A DNA stretch of 64,000 nt from Lineus longissimus (Eukaryota; Nemertea; Pilidiophora; Heteronemertea; Lineidae). Both the position numbers and the translations under genes were made by a program. The notes below the pieces were generated by a model, which worked only from the letters and a program-made list of their open reading frames with translations, was not told where the DNA came from and ran no database searches. Of this stretch, positions 21,701 through 36,508 are shown in pieces (position 1 is the first letter of the stretch; every line of letters starts with the position of its first letter). The stretch is from positions 7,063,431-7,127,430 of the forward strand of contig NC_088322.1 in the NCBI RefSeq assembly GCF_910592395.1. The letters run 5' to 3'.

Positions 21701-23604
21701 ACCATAGTACTCGGACCTAGAGAAAGCTTGGTCGACAGTTTTCCTGAATTGAGAGCAAAATCATAACCATGGGACCATGTTTCGTCCGTGGCCTTGCCAT
21801 ATCATGTGCATCGTTTAGAGTTCATTCCGACACAATAGCTAAATATACACAAACCAATTGCAGTGCAGGTCAGACGGAAAAGGTGCAACTGTGGAGCCAA
21901 CTTCAACACGGCTTTGCCTGATCATGAGCAGGGAGGTGTAATACTATGAACTAAAGTGACTTGGCATTATAATCGAATGTTCATGCAGCATTTGAATCTA
22001 TGTCTAGGTACAAAAGATGCAAAACATTGTACATCATTGTATTGTTTGGGAGTGATTTACAAGGCTTTTGTTTGACTAAGATGCACCAGAACTCACCAGA
22101 ACATTCAAAGTGAGTACTTATTAGGTAAACAAGAACGTTCGGAAGGTTCCTACCAGGCATGAATATACCAAATTGCCTCCAAAGTCTAAACAATTGACTT
22201 TTGTCAGAAATGAAATGGCCATGTGTTAAGATTCAAATTTTCTCTAATTGTGCGAAAAGCAGGCAAATTTATGCCTAGGGGGACCTTCATCAAAACATGG
22301 ATAATTCAAGCCCTTACCTCAGAAGTAAAGGGCCATTTTAAAGTTTTCATAGCCCTACCCAACTCTAGCCTTTTGTCTGTCCATTACATACATTACATAA
22401 CTACTGGGGATGGTCATCATAATTGAATCAAATTAATGGTCATTTTGTTACCACCGTCCGATTCTATCTTGTCAATATCAGCGTGTTATGTAACAAATGT
22501 GACAAACATTTTGATAAAGGCCTATACTTCAAGTCCCCAGCATTTAATCAAGGACAAGGACAATAAACTCTTTGGACAGCGCCTTAGACAAACCGTTAAG
22601 GAATATAACGCTGCTCACCTTTAGGCGGAAAACATGACGTCATCAAGCATAAAAATGTAAGTGTTCCACATGTTGTCCGGTTGATTGCAATAAATGAACT
22701 TTTACCAAAAAAATCACATCTTTTCATTCGTTACCATGGCAACAGTGCATTCCCCAAGACAAAAAATTGACGATATATACGTTTACACCTGGTGCTAGTG
22801 GAAAACAGTTGTTGAAAATTGAATAGTAACACTTTTTCACCGAATTTCTCAAACTCTGAGGTGGAAATTTCGAAAAATCATTTTTTCCAATATTTCCCCA
22901 GCGGATTTGTTTTCCTTCTTCACTGATTTGTTACTGATGGTTTGGGATAATAGAATGCACTGTCACTTTCTTGAAGAATTTTTTCTACATTTTTCATGTT
23001 TCAAGCTCAGTGTGCTGTACCATTCGGTAATTGATTCCCTTACATTCGGGACTGGAAACTCCACAATGAGGTTGATTCGACAGATCCTGTCGCACACCGA
23101 GTGTGCCAAGAGCAGTCAACTGCGAAAGTATATGGTGAGACTAGATCAGAGGGCAGCCCAAAATGCAGAGCGTCAACGGTCACTCCAGTTCAAGAGAGGA
23201 GATTCCTGAACCGGAAGAGAAAAGAGAGCCGAGTACTTCTGAAGACAAACCGATGATCAAAGTGCAAGATTTCACACCCATGGCATGAATCCACTCATGC
23301 ACTAGATGTTATTTTGAAATCCAGCTCAGATTAACAGCGCAGTGGTCATTGAAAGTGAGATGTGTGTGATCGAAAAATGGGTTCACCGAATGCTGCTTTA
23401 TTTACCGCATAGAGATAGTGTATGCACACGGCAGAATCAGCTGAAATTTGGGTGATGTGCACGGTAAAGTGAGGCGCGCGAAATACAGAAAAATGACACA
23501 TATCTTCAGTGGTTTTGGCGAAGGCAACGGAGGCAATACCGGTGGAAGTTTGATAATATGAGTTCTAGGGGACTGTGTGGTGTTATATTCAGCAATACAT
23601 ACCC

Positions 23605-23999
23605 TGTTTCCTCACGTATACCGTCTTTTGTGCGCCATATTTAAGAGGCCCCAAGGGATGAATACCTCGCATACCTAATACAAAGTTTAGGTCAAGTGGA
23701 TTAGACTGATTGGCTCAGATCGTGGCGGAGACCTATGCCCAGAGGCACCCACTACTTGCAGTCCAACACCATTGTTCGATGGGATTTTAAATGAATTGAA
23801 TGGGTTGTATTACGAGACAATCGTGTTTGGGCTTTATTCATGGCGTGACCGAGGCGGAGCGAATGGACAATGCCCATTCATCACGTGGGCAAAGAAAAAC
23901 CGCTCCGCATGTGGTGAACCCTACTGCATACCCCACCCAATGTATGGACACTGTCATTTTGTATTAGCGGTATAGGAAGACGGTATACGTGAGGCAACA
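23605..23999. mobile_element. MITE-like element in U2
   Basis: Counterpart of 14001-14394, with the left end TGTTTCCTCACGTATACCG and the right end CGGTATACGTGAGGCAACA. Confidence 0.6.
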
Positions 24000-26900
24000 T
24001 AAAGTATATTCCTGGTACATGCGTGAATAGTAGTTGTTACAAGTTAGTCATCTGACTTCGACAAAATAACATCCCACATGAAGCATACACGCATAGGAGA
24101 ACTGCCCTTGTGGGACACAACTTCACGTCCAGTGATATGCGCCATGATGCCCCCTTATAGGCATGGTTCCCTGTCTCTTCGGTTCTTGAAGACGTTTCTT
24201 CCGCCTCTCAACAATGCTAGAAAATTGCTGCGGAGGCACTCGATCAAAACACAGCTTTTTGCATGTAGCATTTTTTATTTTGTTTCAAAAATCATATTTG
24301 GAATCTCCAGATAAACCTACGCATGCACATGTATTGCTGTCAGTTGGTTTGAACCATACATCCCAAAAAGTAGTGCAGCGGTGAAAATCAATGAAAAAAG
24401 CGCCACCTATTTTCAGACCCCAACCTTGATTATTATTATTCGTCACACATAACGTACAAAACATTCCATGGTCAGACAGGTTTGGATATTATTTGGTTGT
24501 GAACGCGTTCGTCGCTGATTTATTCTAGGAAAGCGTTATGAGCGTGTGGATTGTGCCAATTTAACTTGAAAATGGCTAAGGCGTTTATAACAGGTGCCAG
24601 ACCGTGAGAATAAAAAAGCTATGTGACCTGGTACGGTTGCGTCGGAATAAGCTTTATGTAGGTAAACTCAGTTAATCCATGTGCATGTGCACATGAAGGT
24701 AAGTAGTCCGATTTCGGCATCAACACTGTCTCAACAATGAGAGTCCAGATTCGCACCCTGTGCTTTCTGGCATTTATAACCTCATGGCTGGAATGATCGC
24801 CGCTTGAGTCCAACTTCCCCCGTCTTTTTCATCTTTTTCATCTGTGACTATCATGAATCGTCCGTTGTGCTTCGAAAACTGTTGGAGGCTACACCTGCGC
24901 CACATTTGGTTGGTGTTGTTAGATACTTTTGTTTGAATCCGACAAAAAAATGTGTTGGTGCCCTGGATTAAACATGTACTGAATACGGGCATGGGATGAA
25001 TGTTTAGTTTTCCTGAAGCAGATTACTTTTTTTGCAAGATTCCTTTAAACATACGTTGAAAAAAACAGTGACGCATCCTCCCATAGTTTCCCATATAATA
25101 ATGATTATTACTCGGATCACACACATGACGTACACATCGAAAGCAATCTCCTGGAGCATTCCGTAAATCACGTGTTCATATGTTTATGCAGCATTTCGAT
25201 CTTTTGTAGTACGTGTACATAATTCCCCCACAGACGTTGGTTTCTTCGGAAGTTGCCCTCGCAGCCTGGTGGATCTTTGATCTATACTCTATGGCGCAAT
25301 ATTTCCCAGGACGCCCTGGATTCGGTTTACAAATCACTGGAAAACATTATGTGTGCATTCGATGATATCAATTTTAGGAATTGATACTGAACTGGAGTTA
25401 TTGGTTGTCTCACTAAAACCGCGAGTACAATGTACCTTATATAGCTTTAATTCGTCCTTGGTGTTACCACATAACTTAATTATCAAGATATGCTGTATCG
25501 AGTTATTTAGAAAACAAACAGCCTGTGTTTAAAGTTATATGAGTATATCAAGAACACGGTGGCTAAAGGTATTAGTTTGCCGCATAAAAATACGTGCTTA
25601 CCTGGCAAGGAAGTGACGACACAAAAGAAACATACAAAAGATTAGTTCATTTTGAGAGACGTTTGGCCCGTATTTATTTATTTATTTCCCGATTGTACCC
25701 CTCCAACACTGTAATGGGAGGGTTTTGTTTGTATTATGTTCATTGCAAAGGTTAACCAATACCTTTACCCACCGCCGTGAAGAAGGTTGGCGGACCACAA
25801 GTGCTTAAAATTGTTACCTATCTCTGATGTTTTCTTATACATATCTCGTGTCAATTTCAGCACATTGGCCAGCGAAAATATCAAATAGTACTTTCACTTG
25901 AAGAATAATCAGGTCATATTTGTTGATAATTGCATACACTGTATGTGATAACTGTGTTAGTACAATGTCGGCCATACAGCCGATTGATGTCTAGGTCGTC
26001 CTCGTGAATACCGGTATCGGTTGCCATTTTGAAGAGGCCTCTTGGGGTGCCATATATTGCATGTATCATGATTGACTATTTATACTCCATGTACAGTGTT
26101 ATTTAAATGTTATTGTATGCACAGGTCGTCACAGTCATTGGCTAGGTCTTTCTAATGTTTTGTTAGTCAGTGTTCCAAGGCGGTATGGGAAGCGGTGCTT
26201 TGCAGACTGTGCATGACAACTCACAATTAAGGTGGAACCGGGGCCTACTTAGTCCTACTGGTACCCTTTTGTGGACCTCCGAAATGTGTGGTCCTACTTT
26301 TAAAGTACACAGGATACGCCACCGATATTTACGAGGACATCCCGTATCTAAAGAACCGTGATAATACCAGGAATGAATATAGACTAAGAACGTATAATGC
26401 GTTATAGCATCACCTTGTTCCTTACTAGATACCACATTATGATAATATGGGCATTTTACAGGACATATACATGTTAGCATTTCCTATCTAATTGGTAACA
26501 ATCCTATTTTATGAATTATATCTTGTATAAATGTAAGAAGAATGTTTAACTAGCTATTGGTTAGATAGACTAGCAGTTAGGTCTAATTTTTAATTTAGGG
26601 AGCTTTTTGCAATTCTGCCCCCCCCCCCCCCCCAAGTTCACTTGCTAAAACATGTCAGAAGGATGGGGGTGTGGGGGGGGGGCACCCCCATGTCAAACAG
26701 TTGTGTGAGTTCACTAGAGCTTGCACTTTATGATAGCAGGTATATGGGGATGAGAGAGGTAACATTTTGTTTGTATTGGTCCTGCCTCAAATAGCAACTC
26801 TTGCAAATGGCTAGGTTCTTTTCTGGAACTGAGCACCATGCGATTAAAAATAATATATGTATATGGGGTGATTTTGTGTTGTTCATTCTTTTCCAGTTTA

Positions 26901-27004
26901 TACGTGATGATATACATATGTTACATGTCTAACCAGTGGTGTTCAATGTGCTCAAGTCTCGTCTGTGACACATGACGTTCTTTTTCTAATTTTTTCCACA
27001 TCAG

Positions 27005-27326
27005 AAATGGACACTTCTCGTATTCATACCGATTCAGTCGGCCTGAAGCGATACCTACCGCAGATAATCTAGTTAGAAAATCACTTGATCTGCTCGATCA
27101 GTGCCTGAACAGCCGACAGTCGACAGAGAACCTATGTCAACGTTCTCTAGCGTTACGGACGGAAACTTGGTCAAATGTGCGCAGCTACAACAGCCAGCCT
27201 ACTTTCCGGTCAAAACGCCAGGGCTTCAACGAGCCAACCAATATTTTCCAAGTTTTCGGGCTCGATACTGCACGCGCGGTGCTGATCCTTTGTGTTTCTC
27301 TGATTTTAAACGAATATCTTCAGTGA
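27005..27326 (+). CDS. Possible terminal exon in U2, unknown product
   Basis: Same 322-bp open segment as 17740-18061, with the same acceptor (CCACATCAG) and the same TGA followed by AATAAA. Changes from U1 are mostly replacements (R/H, K/E, W/R, C/R, L/F, S/P, I/S). Confidence 0.25.
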
Positions 27327-27446
27327 AATAAATCCATGATATGTCAAATCTTAAAGCCTAAAGGCAGCCCCCATTGAACGATAAAATTGCAGTAAAGCAC
27401 TGTCACACCCTCCTCTGGCATTGCAAGTTTGAAAACATATACCTAC

Positions 27447-28006
27447 CAAGATTTTCGAAGATAAATTTCTGCGATAGAATACATTTAAATAGCATAAGCC
27501 TCGCCATCTTTCCTTGGAACTTCCAATTGTGCTTTCCAAATGCTTCAGCTCCAAGATGAAAAGGATAATGTCGATTTCCCCACCATCTCCCATTGACAGT
27601 GCCAAGCTTTGTGTCTTGAGTAACGTCCCAGCCATCCCAAAACACCATCGCCCTATATGACCTACCGCCTTTTTTGTAGCGGATAGTCATTGCCAATAGG
27701 TGCCACCCGGCCTGTTTGTCAAAGCAAGAAATTTTCGCATGCGTAAAATATGCCCTTTTCCGAACGTAGTGTGCTACTGCTAGAGCTCTGAATACAAGGT
27801 AAATGGAGAGCCTGTAGCCTTTCTCAATTTCATCGAGAATGTACTGCTGCTTGCGCCTACATTTGACCTTAACGTAAAAAGCGATAGTGTAGGGCTTAGG
27901 ATGTAACCCTGACGTGAAGCGTTGTTTGATATTGATGTTTTCATGTTTGCCGCCAGTCATTCGAAGAGCATGACCAAATGATGTAGAGTATACATACTGT
28001 CCATTT
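27447..28006 (-). CDS. LamG-like exon, U2 copy
   Basis: Counterpart of 18184-18743 with the same splice borders and exactly the same length (560 bp), and no stops. Replacements relative to U1 cluster at VKCRRKQQ against VKWRCQMQ, IYLVFRALAV against ICLGYRALTV, and DVTQDT against DVTHFT. The hydrophobic core and the WHLLAMTIRYKKGGRSY stretch are nearly unchanged. This looks like surface variation on a kept fold. Confidence 0.7.
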
Positions 28007-31000
28007 CTAATATTCATAGGCAAAGAGAAGAGTAGAATTATGTGGTAGTAATTAAATTACGTGTCCTGGATGTAGTTTATCACGTACATTTATACCGACA
28101 ATAATATGATGTAGCAATATCTGTGAAGTGGTATTTCACATGACAGACTGAGCTCTGTATGTTGTCACGCTTCAGTAAAGCACAAATAATTCGGCCCATG
28201 TCAAGGACTTTAGGCCGTTACTTTAACATGTCGTAGAAAACAAACAGCCAGATACCATTGCAGTGATGCCAAACCAAACAAATTACAAATGACGAGGCTA
28301 CTGTCACATGAATCACCAATCCTCCAATGAAAGGACTAGCTGCCATTTGCTGCCTCTTAAACCGGAAAATACCAAACGGAAGAGGTCACATGTACTTTGG
28401 TAAACGCTGCTAGTGTCACTTAAAGCAACCGTTACAAATGGCGAGACTGGGAGATTGCTGAATTACCATGATGAATATATGCGACGAGGTAAAGTCGTTG
28501 TAGTCCCAAAGCACCCACACGGCTAATGCGGCAGGGTACCAACCCATCTATAGCCAACTTTATATGCCATATATATTTTCCTTTTTAATCCATGAGGAAT
28601 TATAGTGAAGGCAACTTGCAAAATTGCTGAAAAATCCTGTCAGTAATAATCCAGGCGAGAAGTACTAAACTGACTGTGTACTCACTTCACCATGGCATCG
28701 CTGCCATTCAGGTAGTAAAGTCGATACACTGCAGCAGGCAAAAGAATGAACAACTGTAAGGGATGTGCAATTTACTTCGCACTAAGTGCTGAAGAACAGA
28801 CCGGACTTTGTGCGCAGCTCTGCAGCCGGGTGACCTAAGGCAATGATTTCAGATCTGGCAAAAAAAGACAGCAGTCAGTCAAAATTTGGTCGTGTCATTA
28901 CTGAACATCAGACCAAAATTTAGGAGTAAATCAGGTACGGAGTCCTCACCCGACGGCGTGTCTGCTGCAATAACTCCTGAATCGGCTCCTGTAACGCTCA
29001 TAATTTCTTCTATACCCCGGACCCCGGACCAACGATCATCATGATTTTAGAAAAGAAGCCGGCGAGCTGATCCACATTAGTGTTAACCTGTATAATTTTT
29101 TCTGAGTCAATGTACAGTGATAGGGGAGACCTTTATTCAAGAAAAAAAACAGCACGAAATCTTAAAGCGACCCGGATACAAGATATTTTATCCCTGCAAC
29201 TTACGATTATTAACGATGGGTTGTGGGACAAAAATTGCTTATGTGCGGGTTAAACCAGTTACTTATCTATCGCAGGTCTCAGCAAGGCCGAACGATTGTT
29301 TTCGGAGTACCTAAAATTACCATCGCAAAAGATACACTTTTGTCGCATGCGATACAGATGTCCCTTCGACAAAAATCTCTCGTTTGCCATGTTGGATAAT
29401 TTCGTCTTTTTTACGTGAGAAAACCTTACCGTTATTCGGTATTCTTGGTGGTGTAACTATATCTTTACAAGAGGAAATCTGCGTCGGTAGTGAGGTCAAG
29501 AGCATATATCCCATCAGAGATAAAAATGACCTTTTCGATGTCATGGCATACACCAGCAGTTCAGCACCGGAACCCTTAAACATAAACAGACAAGCTTCGA
29601 GTATTGTTTACACGGATGCCAAGGAATATCTTAAGTTGATGTACATGTACGATGACTGTGTCGGTAGTGTTGACAGACTCGCATGCATACGAATTCTTCA
29701 GAAAGTGATTTTGGCATAGATGCCCTAAATTTGCCTTTTTCAAAAGTTGCACGTGACCGGAACGAACCCCAAATGTAGAGTACTGCCATCGGATTGTCTG
29801 GTTGCAAATGAGCACGCTGGAGAGGCAGACACAACGAAACCTTTGATTGCACAATCCATCGGAACTTCCCTGAATGAAAGCCGGATGGCTCAGTGAGGCG
29901 CACAGGAAACAAACATGTAGCGGTACATGGCAAGGCATGCATTCAGATGGAGCCCTCCAGGAAGGCAAATAGACTGAACTGGAAGACACAATCACAATAA
30001 TGGCAACTATCCTGATCAGTTGTAAAATATATTTTACAACAGTCGAGTACAAATGTTTGAATATTGCTTCCATTGCTATATTAAAAGTACATCGATAAAT
30101 TTCGTTGATGAGATGAAATGCGATATATATATATCCTATAAAATGCATATCGTTTAGAATCACAGGGCTCTGAGATCGCCATGTCAATTTGATCAACGAT
30201 GCATGTAAGGCGGTATTTTGTACTTGATGTCGCAAGATACGGTACCTGGAATGAGGGTAAATCACCGGCCTCCTACAAAAGCTGTGTTGGTCTCCCTTTC
30301 TGTAGCTTTACGGACAGAAGACAAGTTGGCACGGGCAGATTTCGTCGATGAAAGAAATAGTTGTGTAACACTTTCAAAATTTGCTTTGACAACTAAACGA
30401 ATGTGGCATTCTGAAACAACACTTCAGTCTTCTTCATCTTCTCCGTTCTAATGTGGACAGTCCTATTGTCTATTGGTGCAGGTCTCTGTCCTCATCTGTC
30501 TTCTGAATCCCTATCGGTTAGCATCTTCATCACTTTCTGCCTGCTTTGTGGTTTTTGTAATTTCAGGTTTGCTTAAAAGCAATCGATTTTATCAATGCTC
30601 GATCAACACTGCTTTGTTGCCTCTATACACTGTGAAATAATCAATAACTGTAACATTACATACTTTGTTAATATCGATTTGCGTTCGATTGTGACACAAT
30701 GGTGATACGACCACCATTGTGTGCCATCTGAATTGCCTTCCCGATGGTAAGTTGATGTAAACTAACTTCATGTAGTCCCATGTTTTATACCGGGCGCTGA
30801 ACCATGAATATAGCAAGTCACAAAGACTAAGTGGTCACAATATTAACCAACCCTGGAACAACAGGGTTAAGGGTCTGGTTTGAAGTAGTACTAATATTTC
30901 TGGCAGAAGCATGACTAGTGCCAAGGTACTGCAATCTCTAACGTAAGGCCTTTGTATCGTTTATAAAAGACTCATCAATTACAGTCCTCATCAATGACAA

Positions 31001-32656
31001 TGCCCAATTCATACGACCATAGTACTCGGACCTAGAGAAAGCTTGGTCGACAGTTTTCCTGAATTGAGAGCAAAATCATAACCATGGGACCATGTTTCGT
31101 CCGTGGCCTTGCCATATCATGTGCATCGTTTAGAGTTCATTCCGACACAATAGCTAAATATACACAAACCAATTGCAGGTCAGACGGAAAAGGTGCAACT
31201 GTGGAGCCAACTTCAACACGGCTTTGCCGGATCATGAGCAGGGAGGTGTAATACTATGAACTAAAGTGACTTGGCATTATAATCGAATGTTCATGCAGCA
31301 TTTGAATCTATGTCTTTGATAGGTACAAAAGATGCAAAACATTGTACATCATAATTCAAGCCTTTACCTCAGGAGTAAAGGGCCATTTTAAAGTTTTCAT
31401 AGCCCTACCCAACTCTAGCCTTTTGTCTGTCCATTACATACATTACATAACTACTGGGGATGGTCATCATAATTGAATCAAATTAATGGTCATTTTGTTA
31501 CCACCGTCCGATTCTATCTTGTCAATATCAGCGTGTTATGTAACAAATGTGACAAACATTTTGATAAAGGCCTATACTTCAAGTCCCCAGCATTTAATCA
31601 AGGACAAAGACAATAAACTCTTTGGACAGCGCCTTAGACAAACCGTTAAGGAATATAACGCTGCTCACCTTTAGGCGGAAAACATGACGTCATCAAGCAT
31701 AAAAATGTAAGTGTTCCACATGTTGTCCGGTTGATTGCAATAAATGAACTTTTACCAAAAAAATCACATCTTTTCATTCGTTACCATGGCAACAGTGCAT
31801 TCCCCAAGACAAAAAATTGACGATATATACGTTTACACCTGGTGCTAGTGGAAAACAGTTGTTGAAAATTGAATAGTAACACTTTTTCACCGAATTTCTC
31901 AAACTCTGAGGTGGAAATTTCGAAAAATCATTTTTTCCAAAATTTCCCCAGCGGATTTGTTTTCCTTCTTCACTGATTTGTTACTGATGGTTTGGGATAA
32001 TAGAATGCACTGTCGCTTTCCTTGAAGAATTTTTATCTACATTTTTCATGTTTCAAGCTCAGTGTGCTGTACCATTCGGTAATTGATTCCCTTACATTCG
32101 GGACTGGAAACTCCACAATGAGGTTGATTCGACAGATCCTGTCGCACACCGAGTGTGCCGAGAGCAGTCAACTGCGAAAGTATATGGTGAGACTAGATCA
32201 GAGGGCAGCCCAAAATGCAGAGCGTCAACGGTCACTCCAGTTCAAGAGAGGAGATTCCTGAACCGGAAGAGAAAAGAGAGCCGGGTACTTCTGAAGACAA
32301 ACCGATGATCAAAGTGCAAGATTTCACACCCATGGCATGAATCCACTCATGCACTAGATGTTATTTTGAAATCCAGCTCAGATTAACAGCGCAGTGGTCA
32401 TTGAAAGTGAGATGTGTGTGATCGAAAAATGGGTTCACCGAATGCTGCTTTATTTACCGCATAGAGATAGTGTATGCACACGGCAGAATCAGCTGAAATT
32501 TCGGTGATGTGCACGGTAAAGTGAGGCGCGCGAAATACAGAAAAATGACACATATCTTCAGTGGTTTTGGCGAAGGCAACGGAGGCAATACCGGTGGAAG
32601 TTTGATAATATGAGTTCTAGGGGACTGTGTGGTGTTATATTCAGCAATACATACCC

Positions 32657-33051
32657 TGTTTCCTCACGTATACCGTCTTTGTGCGCCATATTTAAGAGGC
32701 CCCAAGGGATGAATACCTCGCATACCTAATACAAAGTTTAGGTCAAGTGGATTAGACTGATTGGCTCAGATCGTGGCGGAGACCTATGGCCAGAGGCACC
32801 CACTACTTGCAGTCCAACACCATTGTTCGATGGGATTTTTAAATGAATTGAATGGGTTGTATTACGAGACAATCGTGTTTGGGCTTTATTCATGGCGTGA
32901 CCGAGGCGGAGCAAATGGACAATGCCCATTCATCACGTGGGCAAAGAAAAACCGCTCCGCATGTGGTGAACCCTACTGCATACCCCACCCAATGTATGGA
33001 CACTGTCATTTTGTATTAGCGGTATAGGAAGACGGTATACGTGAGGCAACA
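32657..33051. mobile_element. MITE-like element in U3
   Basis: Counterpart of 23605-23999, nearly identical. Confidence 0.6.
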
Positions 33052-36000
33052 TAAAGTATATTCCTGGTACATGCGTGAATAGTAGTTGTTACAAGTTAGT
33101 CATCTGACTTCGACAAAATAACATCCCACATGAAGCATACACGCATAGGAGAACTGCCCTTGTGGGACACAACTTCACGTCCAGTGATATGCGCCATGAT
33201 GCCCCCTTATAGGCATGGTTCTCTGTCTCTTCGGTTTTTGAAGACGTTTCTTCCGCCTCTCAACAATGCTAGAAAATTGCTGCGGAGGCACTCGATCAAA
33301 ACACAGCTTTTTGCATGTAGCATTTTTTATTTTGTTTCAAAAATCATATTTGGAATCTCCAGATAAACCTACGCATGCACATGTATTGCTGTCAGTTGGT
33401 TTGAACCATACATCCCAAAAAGTAGTGCAGCGGTGAAAATCAATGAAAAAAGCGCCACCTATTTTCAGACCCCAACCTTGATTATTATTATTCGTCACAC
33501 ATAACGTACAAAACATTCCATGGTTAGACAGGTTTGGATATTATTTGGTTGTGAACGCGTTCGTCGCTGATTTATTCTAGGAAAGCGTTATGAGCGTGTG
33601 GATTGTGCCAATTTAACTTGAAAATGGCTAAGGCGTTTATAACAGGTGCCAGACCGTGAGAATAAAAAAGCTATGTGACCTGGTACGGTTGCGTCGGAAT
33701 AAGCTTTATGTAGGTAAACTCAGTTAATCCATGTGCATGTGCACATGAAGGTAAGTAGTCCGATTTCGGCATCAACACTGTCTCAACAATGAGAGTCCAG
33801 ATTCGCACCCTGTGCTTTCTGGCATTTATAACCTCATGGCTGGAATGATCGCCGCTTGAGTCCAATTTCCCCCGTCTTTTTCATCTTCGAACACGCAATC
33901 AATATCGTTGTGACTATCATGAATCGTCCGTTGTGCTTCGAAAACTGTTGGAGGCTACACCTGCGCCACATTTGGTTGGTGTTGTTAGATACTTTTGTTT
34001 GAATCCGACAAAAAAATGTGTTGGTGCCCTGGATTAAACATGTAATGAATACGGGCATGGGATGAATGTTTAGTTTTCCTGAAGCAGATTACTTTTTTTG
34101 CAAGATTCCTTTAAACATACGTTGAAAAAAACAGTGACGCATCCTCCCATAGTTTCCCATATAATAATGATTATTACTCGGATCACACACATGACGTACA
34201 CATCGAAAGCAATCTCCTGGAGCATTCCGTAAATCACGTGTTCATATGTTTATGCAGCATTTCGATCTTTGGTAGTACGTGTACATAATTCCCCCACAGA
34301 CGTTGGTTTCTTCGGAAGTTGCCCTGGCAGCCTGGTGGATCTTTGATCTATACTCTATGGCGCAATATTTCCCAGGACGCCCTGGATTCGGTTTACAAAT
34401 CACTGGAAAACATTATGTGTGCATTCGATGATATCAATTTTAGGAATTGATACTGAACTGGAGTTATTGGTTGTCTCACTAAAACCGCGAGTACAATGTA
34501 CCTTATATAGCTTTAATTCGTTCTTGGTGTTACCACGTAACTTAATTATCAAGATATGCTGTATCGAATTATTTAGAAAACAAACAGCCTGTGTTTAAAG
34601 TTATATGAGTATATCAAGAACACGGTGGCTAAATGTATTAGTTTGCCGCATAAAAATACGTGCTTACCTGGCAAGGAAGTGACGACACAAAAGAAACATA
34701 CAAAAGATTAGTTCATTTTGAGAGACGTTTGGCCCGTATTTATTTATTTATTTCCCGATTGTACCCCTCCAACACTGTAAAGGGAGGGTTTTGTTTGTAT
34801 TATGTTCATTGCAAAGGTTAACCAATACCTTTACCCACCGCCGTGAAGAAGGTTGGCGGACCACAAGTGCTTAAAATTGTTACCTATCTCTGATGTTTTC
34901 TTATACATATCTCGTGTCAATTTCAGCACATTGGCCAGCGAAAATATCAAATAGTACTTTCACTTGAAGAATAATCAGGTCATATTTGTTGGTAATTGCA
35001 TACACTGTATGTGATAACTGTGTTAGTACAATGTAGGCCATACAGCCTAGAATGATGTCTAGGTCGTCCTCGTGAATACCGGTATCGGTTGCCATTTTGA
35101 AGAGGCCTCTTGGGGTGCCATATATTGCATGTATCATGATTGGCTATTTATACTCCATGTGCAGTGTTATTTAAATGTTATTGTATGCACAGGTCGTCAC
35201 AGTCATTGGCTAGGTCTTTCTAATGTTTTGTTTGTCAGTGTTCCAAGGCGGTATGGGAAGCGGTGCTTTGCAGACTGTGCATGACAACTCACAATTAAGG
35301 TGGAACCGGGGCCTACTTAGTCCTACTGGTACCCTTTTGTGGACCTCCGAAATGTGTGGTCCTACTTTTAAAGTACACAGGATACGCCACCGATATTTAC
35401 GAGGACATCCCGTATCTAAAGAACCTTGATAATACCAGGAATGAATATAGACTAAGAAGGTATAATGCGTTATAGCATCACCTTGTTCCTTACTAGATAC
35501 CACATTATGATAATATGGGCATTTTACAGGACATATGCATGTTAGCATTTCCTATCTAATTGGTAACAATCCTATTTTATGAATTATATCTTGTATAAAT
35601 GTAAGAAGAATGTTTAACTAGCTATTGGTTAGATAGACTAGCAGTTAGGTCTAATTTTTAATTTAGGGAGCTTTTTGAAATTCTGCCCCCCCCCAAGTTC
35701 ACTTGCTAAAACATGTCAGAAGGATGGGGGTGTGGGGGGGGGCACCCCCATGTCAAACAGTTGTGTGAGTTCACTAGAGCTTGCACTTTACAAATTATAG
35801 CAGGTATATGGGGATGAGAGAGGTAACATTTTGTTTTTATTGGTCCTGCCTCAAATAGCAACTCTTGCAAATGGCTAGGTTCTTTTCTGGAACTGAGCAC
35901 CATGCGATTAAAAATAATATGTATATGGGGTGATTTTGTGTTGTTCATTCTTTTCCAGTTTATACGTGATGATATACATATGTTACATGTCTAACCAGTG

Positions 36001-36066
36001 GTGTTCAATGTGCTCAAGTCTCGTCTGTGACACATGACGTTCTTTTTCTAATTTTTTCCACATCAG

Positions 36067-36388
36067 AAATGGACGCTTCTCGTATTCATACCGATTCAGT
36101 CGGCCTGAAGCGATACCTACCGCAGATAATCTAGTTAGAAAATCACTTGATCTGCTCGATCAGTGCCTGAACAGCCGACAGTCGACAGAGAACCTATGTC
36201 AACGTTCTCCAGCGTTACGGACGGAAACTTGGTCAAATGTGCGCAGCTACAACAGCCAGCCTACTTTCCGGTCAAAACGCCAGGGCTTCAACGAGCCAAC
36301 CAATATTTTCCAAGTTTTCGGGCTCGATACTGCACGCGCGGTGCTGATCCTTTGTGTTTCTCTGATTTTAAACGAATATCTTCAGTGA
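36067..36388 (+). CDS. Possible terminal exon in U3, unknown product
   Basis: Same segment as 27005-27326, with one clear extra replacement (S to P in CQRSPALR). The acceptor, stop and AATAAA are kept. Confidence 0.25.
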
Positions 36389-36508
36389 AATAAATCCATG
36401 ATATGTCAAATCTTAAAGCCTAAAGGCAGCCCCCATTGAGCGATAAAATTGCAGTAAAGCACTGTCACACCCTCCTCTGGCATTGCAAGTTTGAAAACAT
36501 ATACCTAC

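Larger units (their letters stand above)
12898..23020. repeat. Tandem unit U1 (about 10.1 kb)
   Basis: First of three head-to-tail copies. It begins at CATTCGGTAATTGATTCCC, which recurs at 23021 and 32073. U1 is longer because it alone has a foldback element (12941-13451), a TTAA-flanked MITE (15896-16230) and about 270 bp at about 22032-22303 that U2 lacks. Elsewhere it is about 97-98% identical to U2 by eye, with scattered substitutions and short indels. Outside the features listed separately I see no recognisable gene. Homology starts about 45 bp after the BEL 3' LTR. Confidence 0.9.
23021..32072. repeat. Tandem unit U2 (9052 bp)
   Basis: Second copy and the cleanest reference for the unit. 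It lacks both U1-specific transposons. It is closer to U3 (about 99% by eye) than to U1, so U2 and U3 separated last. It contains one 395-bp MITE, one LamG-like exon and stretches without recognisable genes. Confidence 0.9.

Noticed and set aside
26163..26480. Minus-strand ORF with several cysteines in U2 (also 35210-35548)
   Set aside because: The U1 counterpart has stops and an indel in both strands' frames, and no domain is recognisable.
29576..30265. A 229-codon minus-strand open frame (also 20313-20810 and 38639-39250), with a hydrophobic stretch near the start
   Set aside because: The length differs between the three units because stops and small indels differ, no known domain is visible, the other frames here are also long, and no consistent splice borders were found. 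It may hold an exon of the LamG gene, but I cannot support it.
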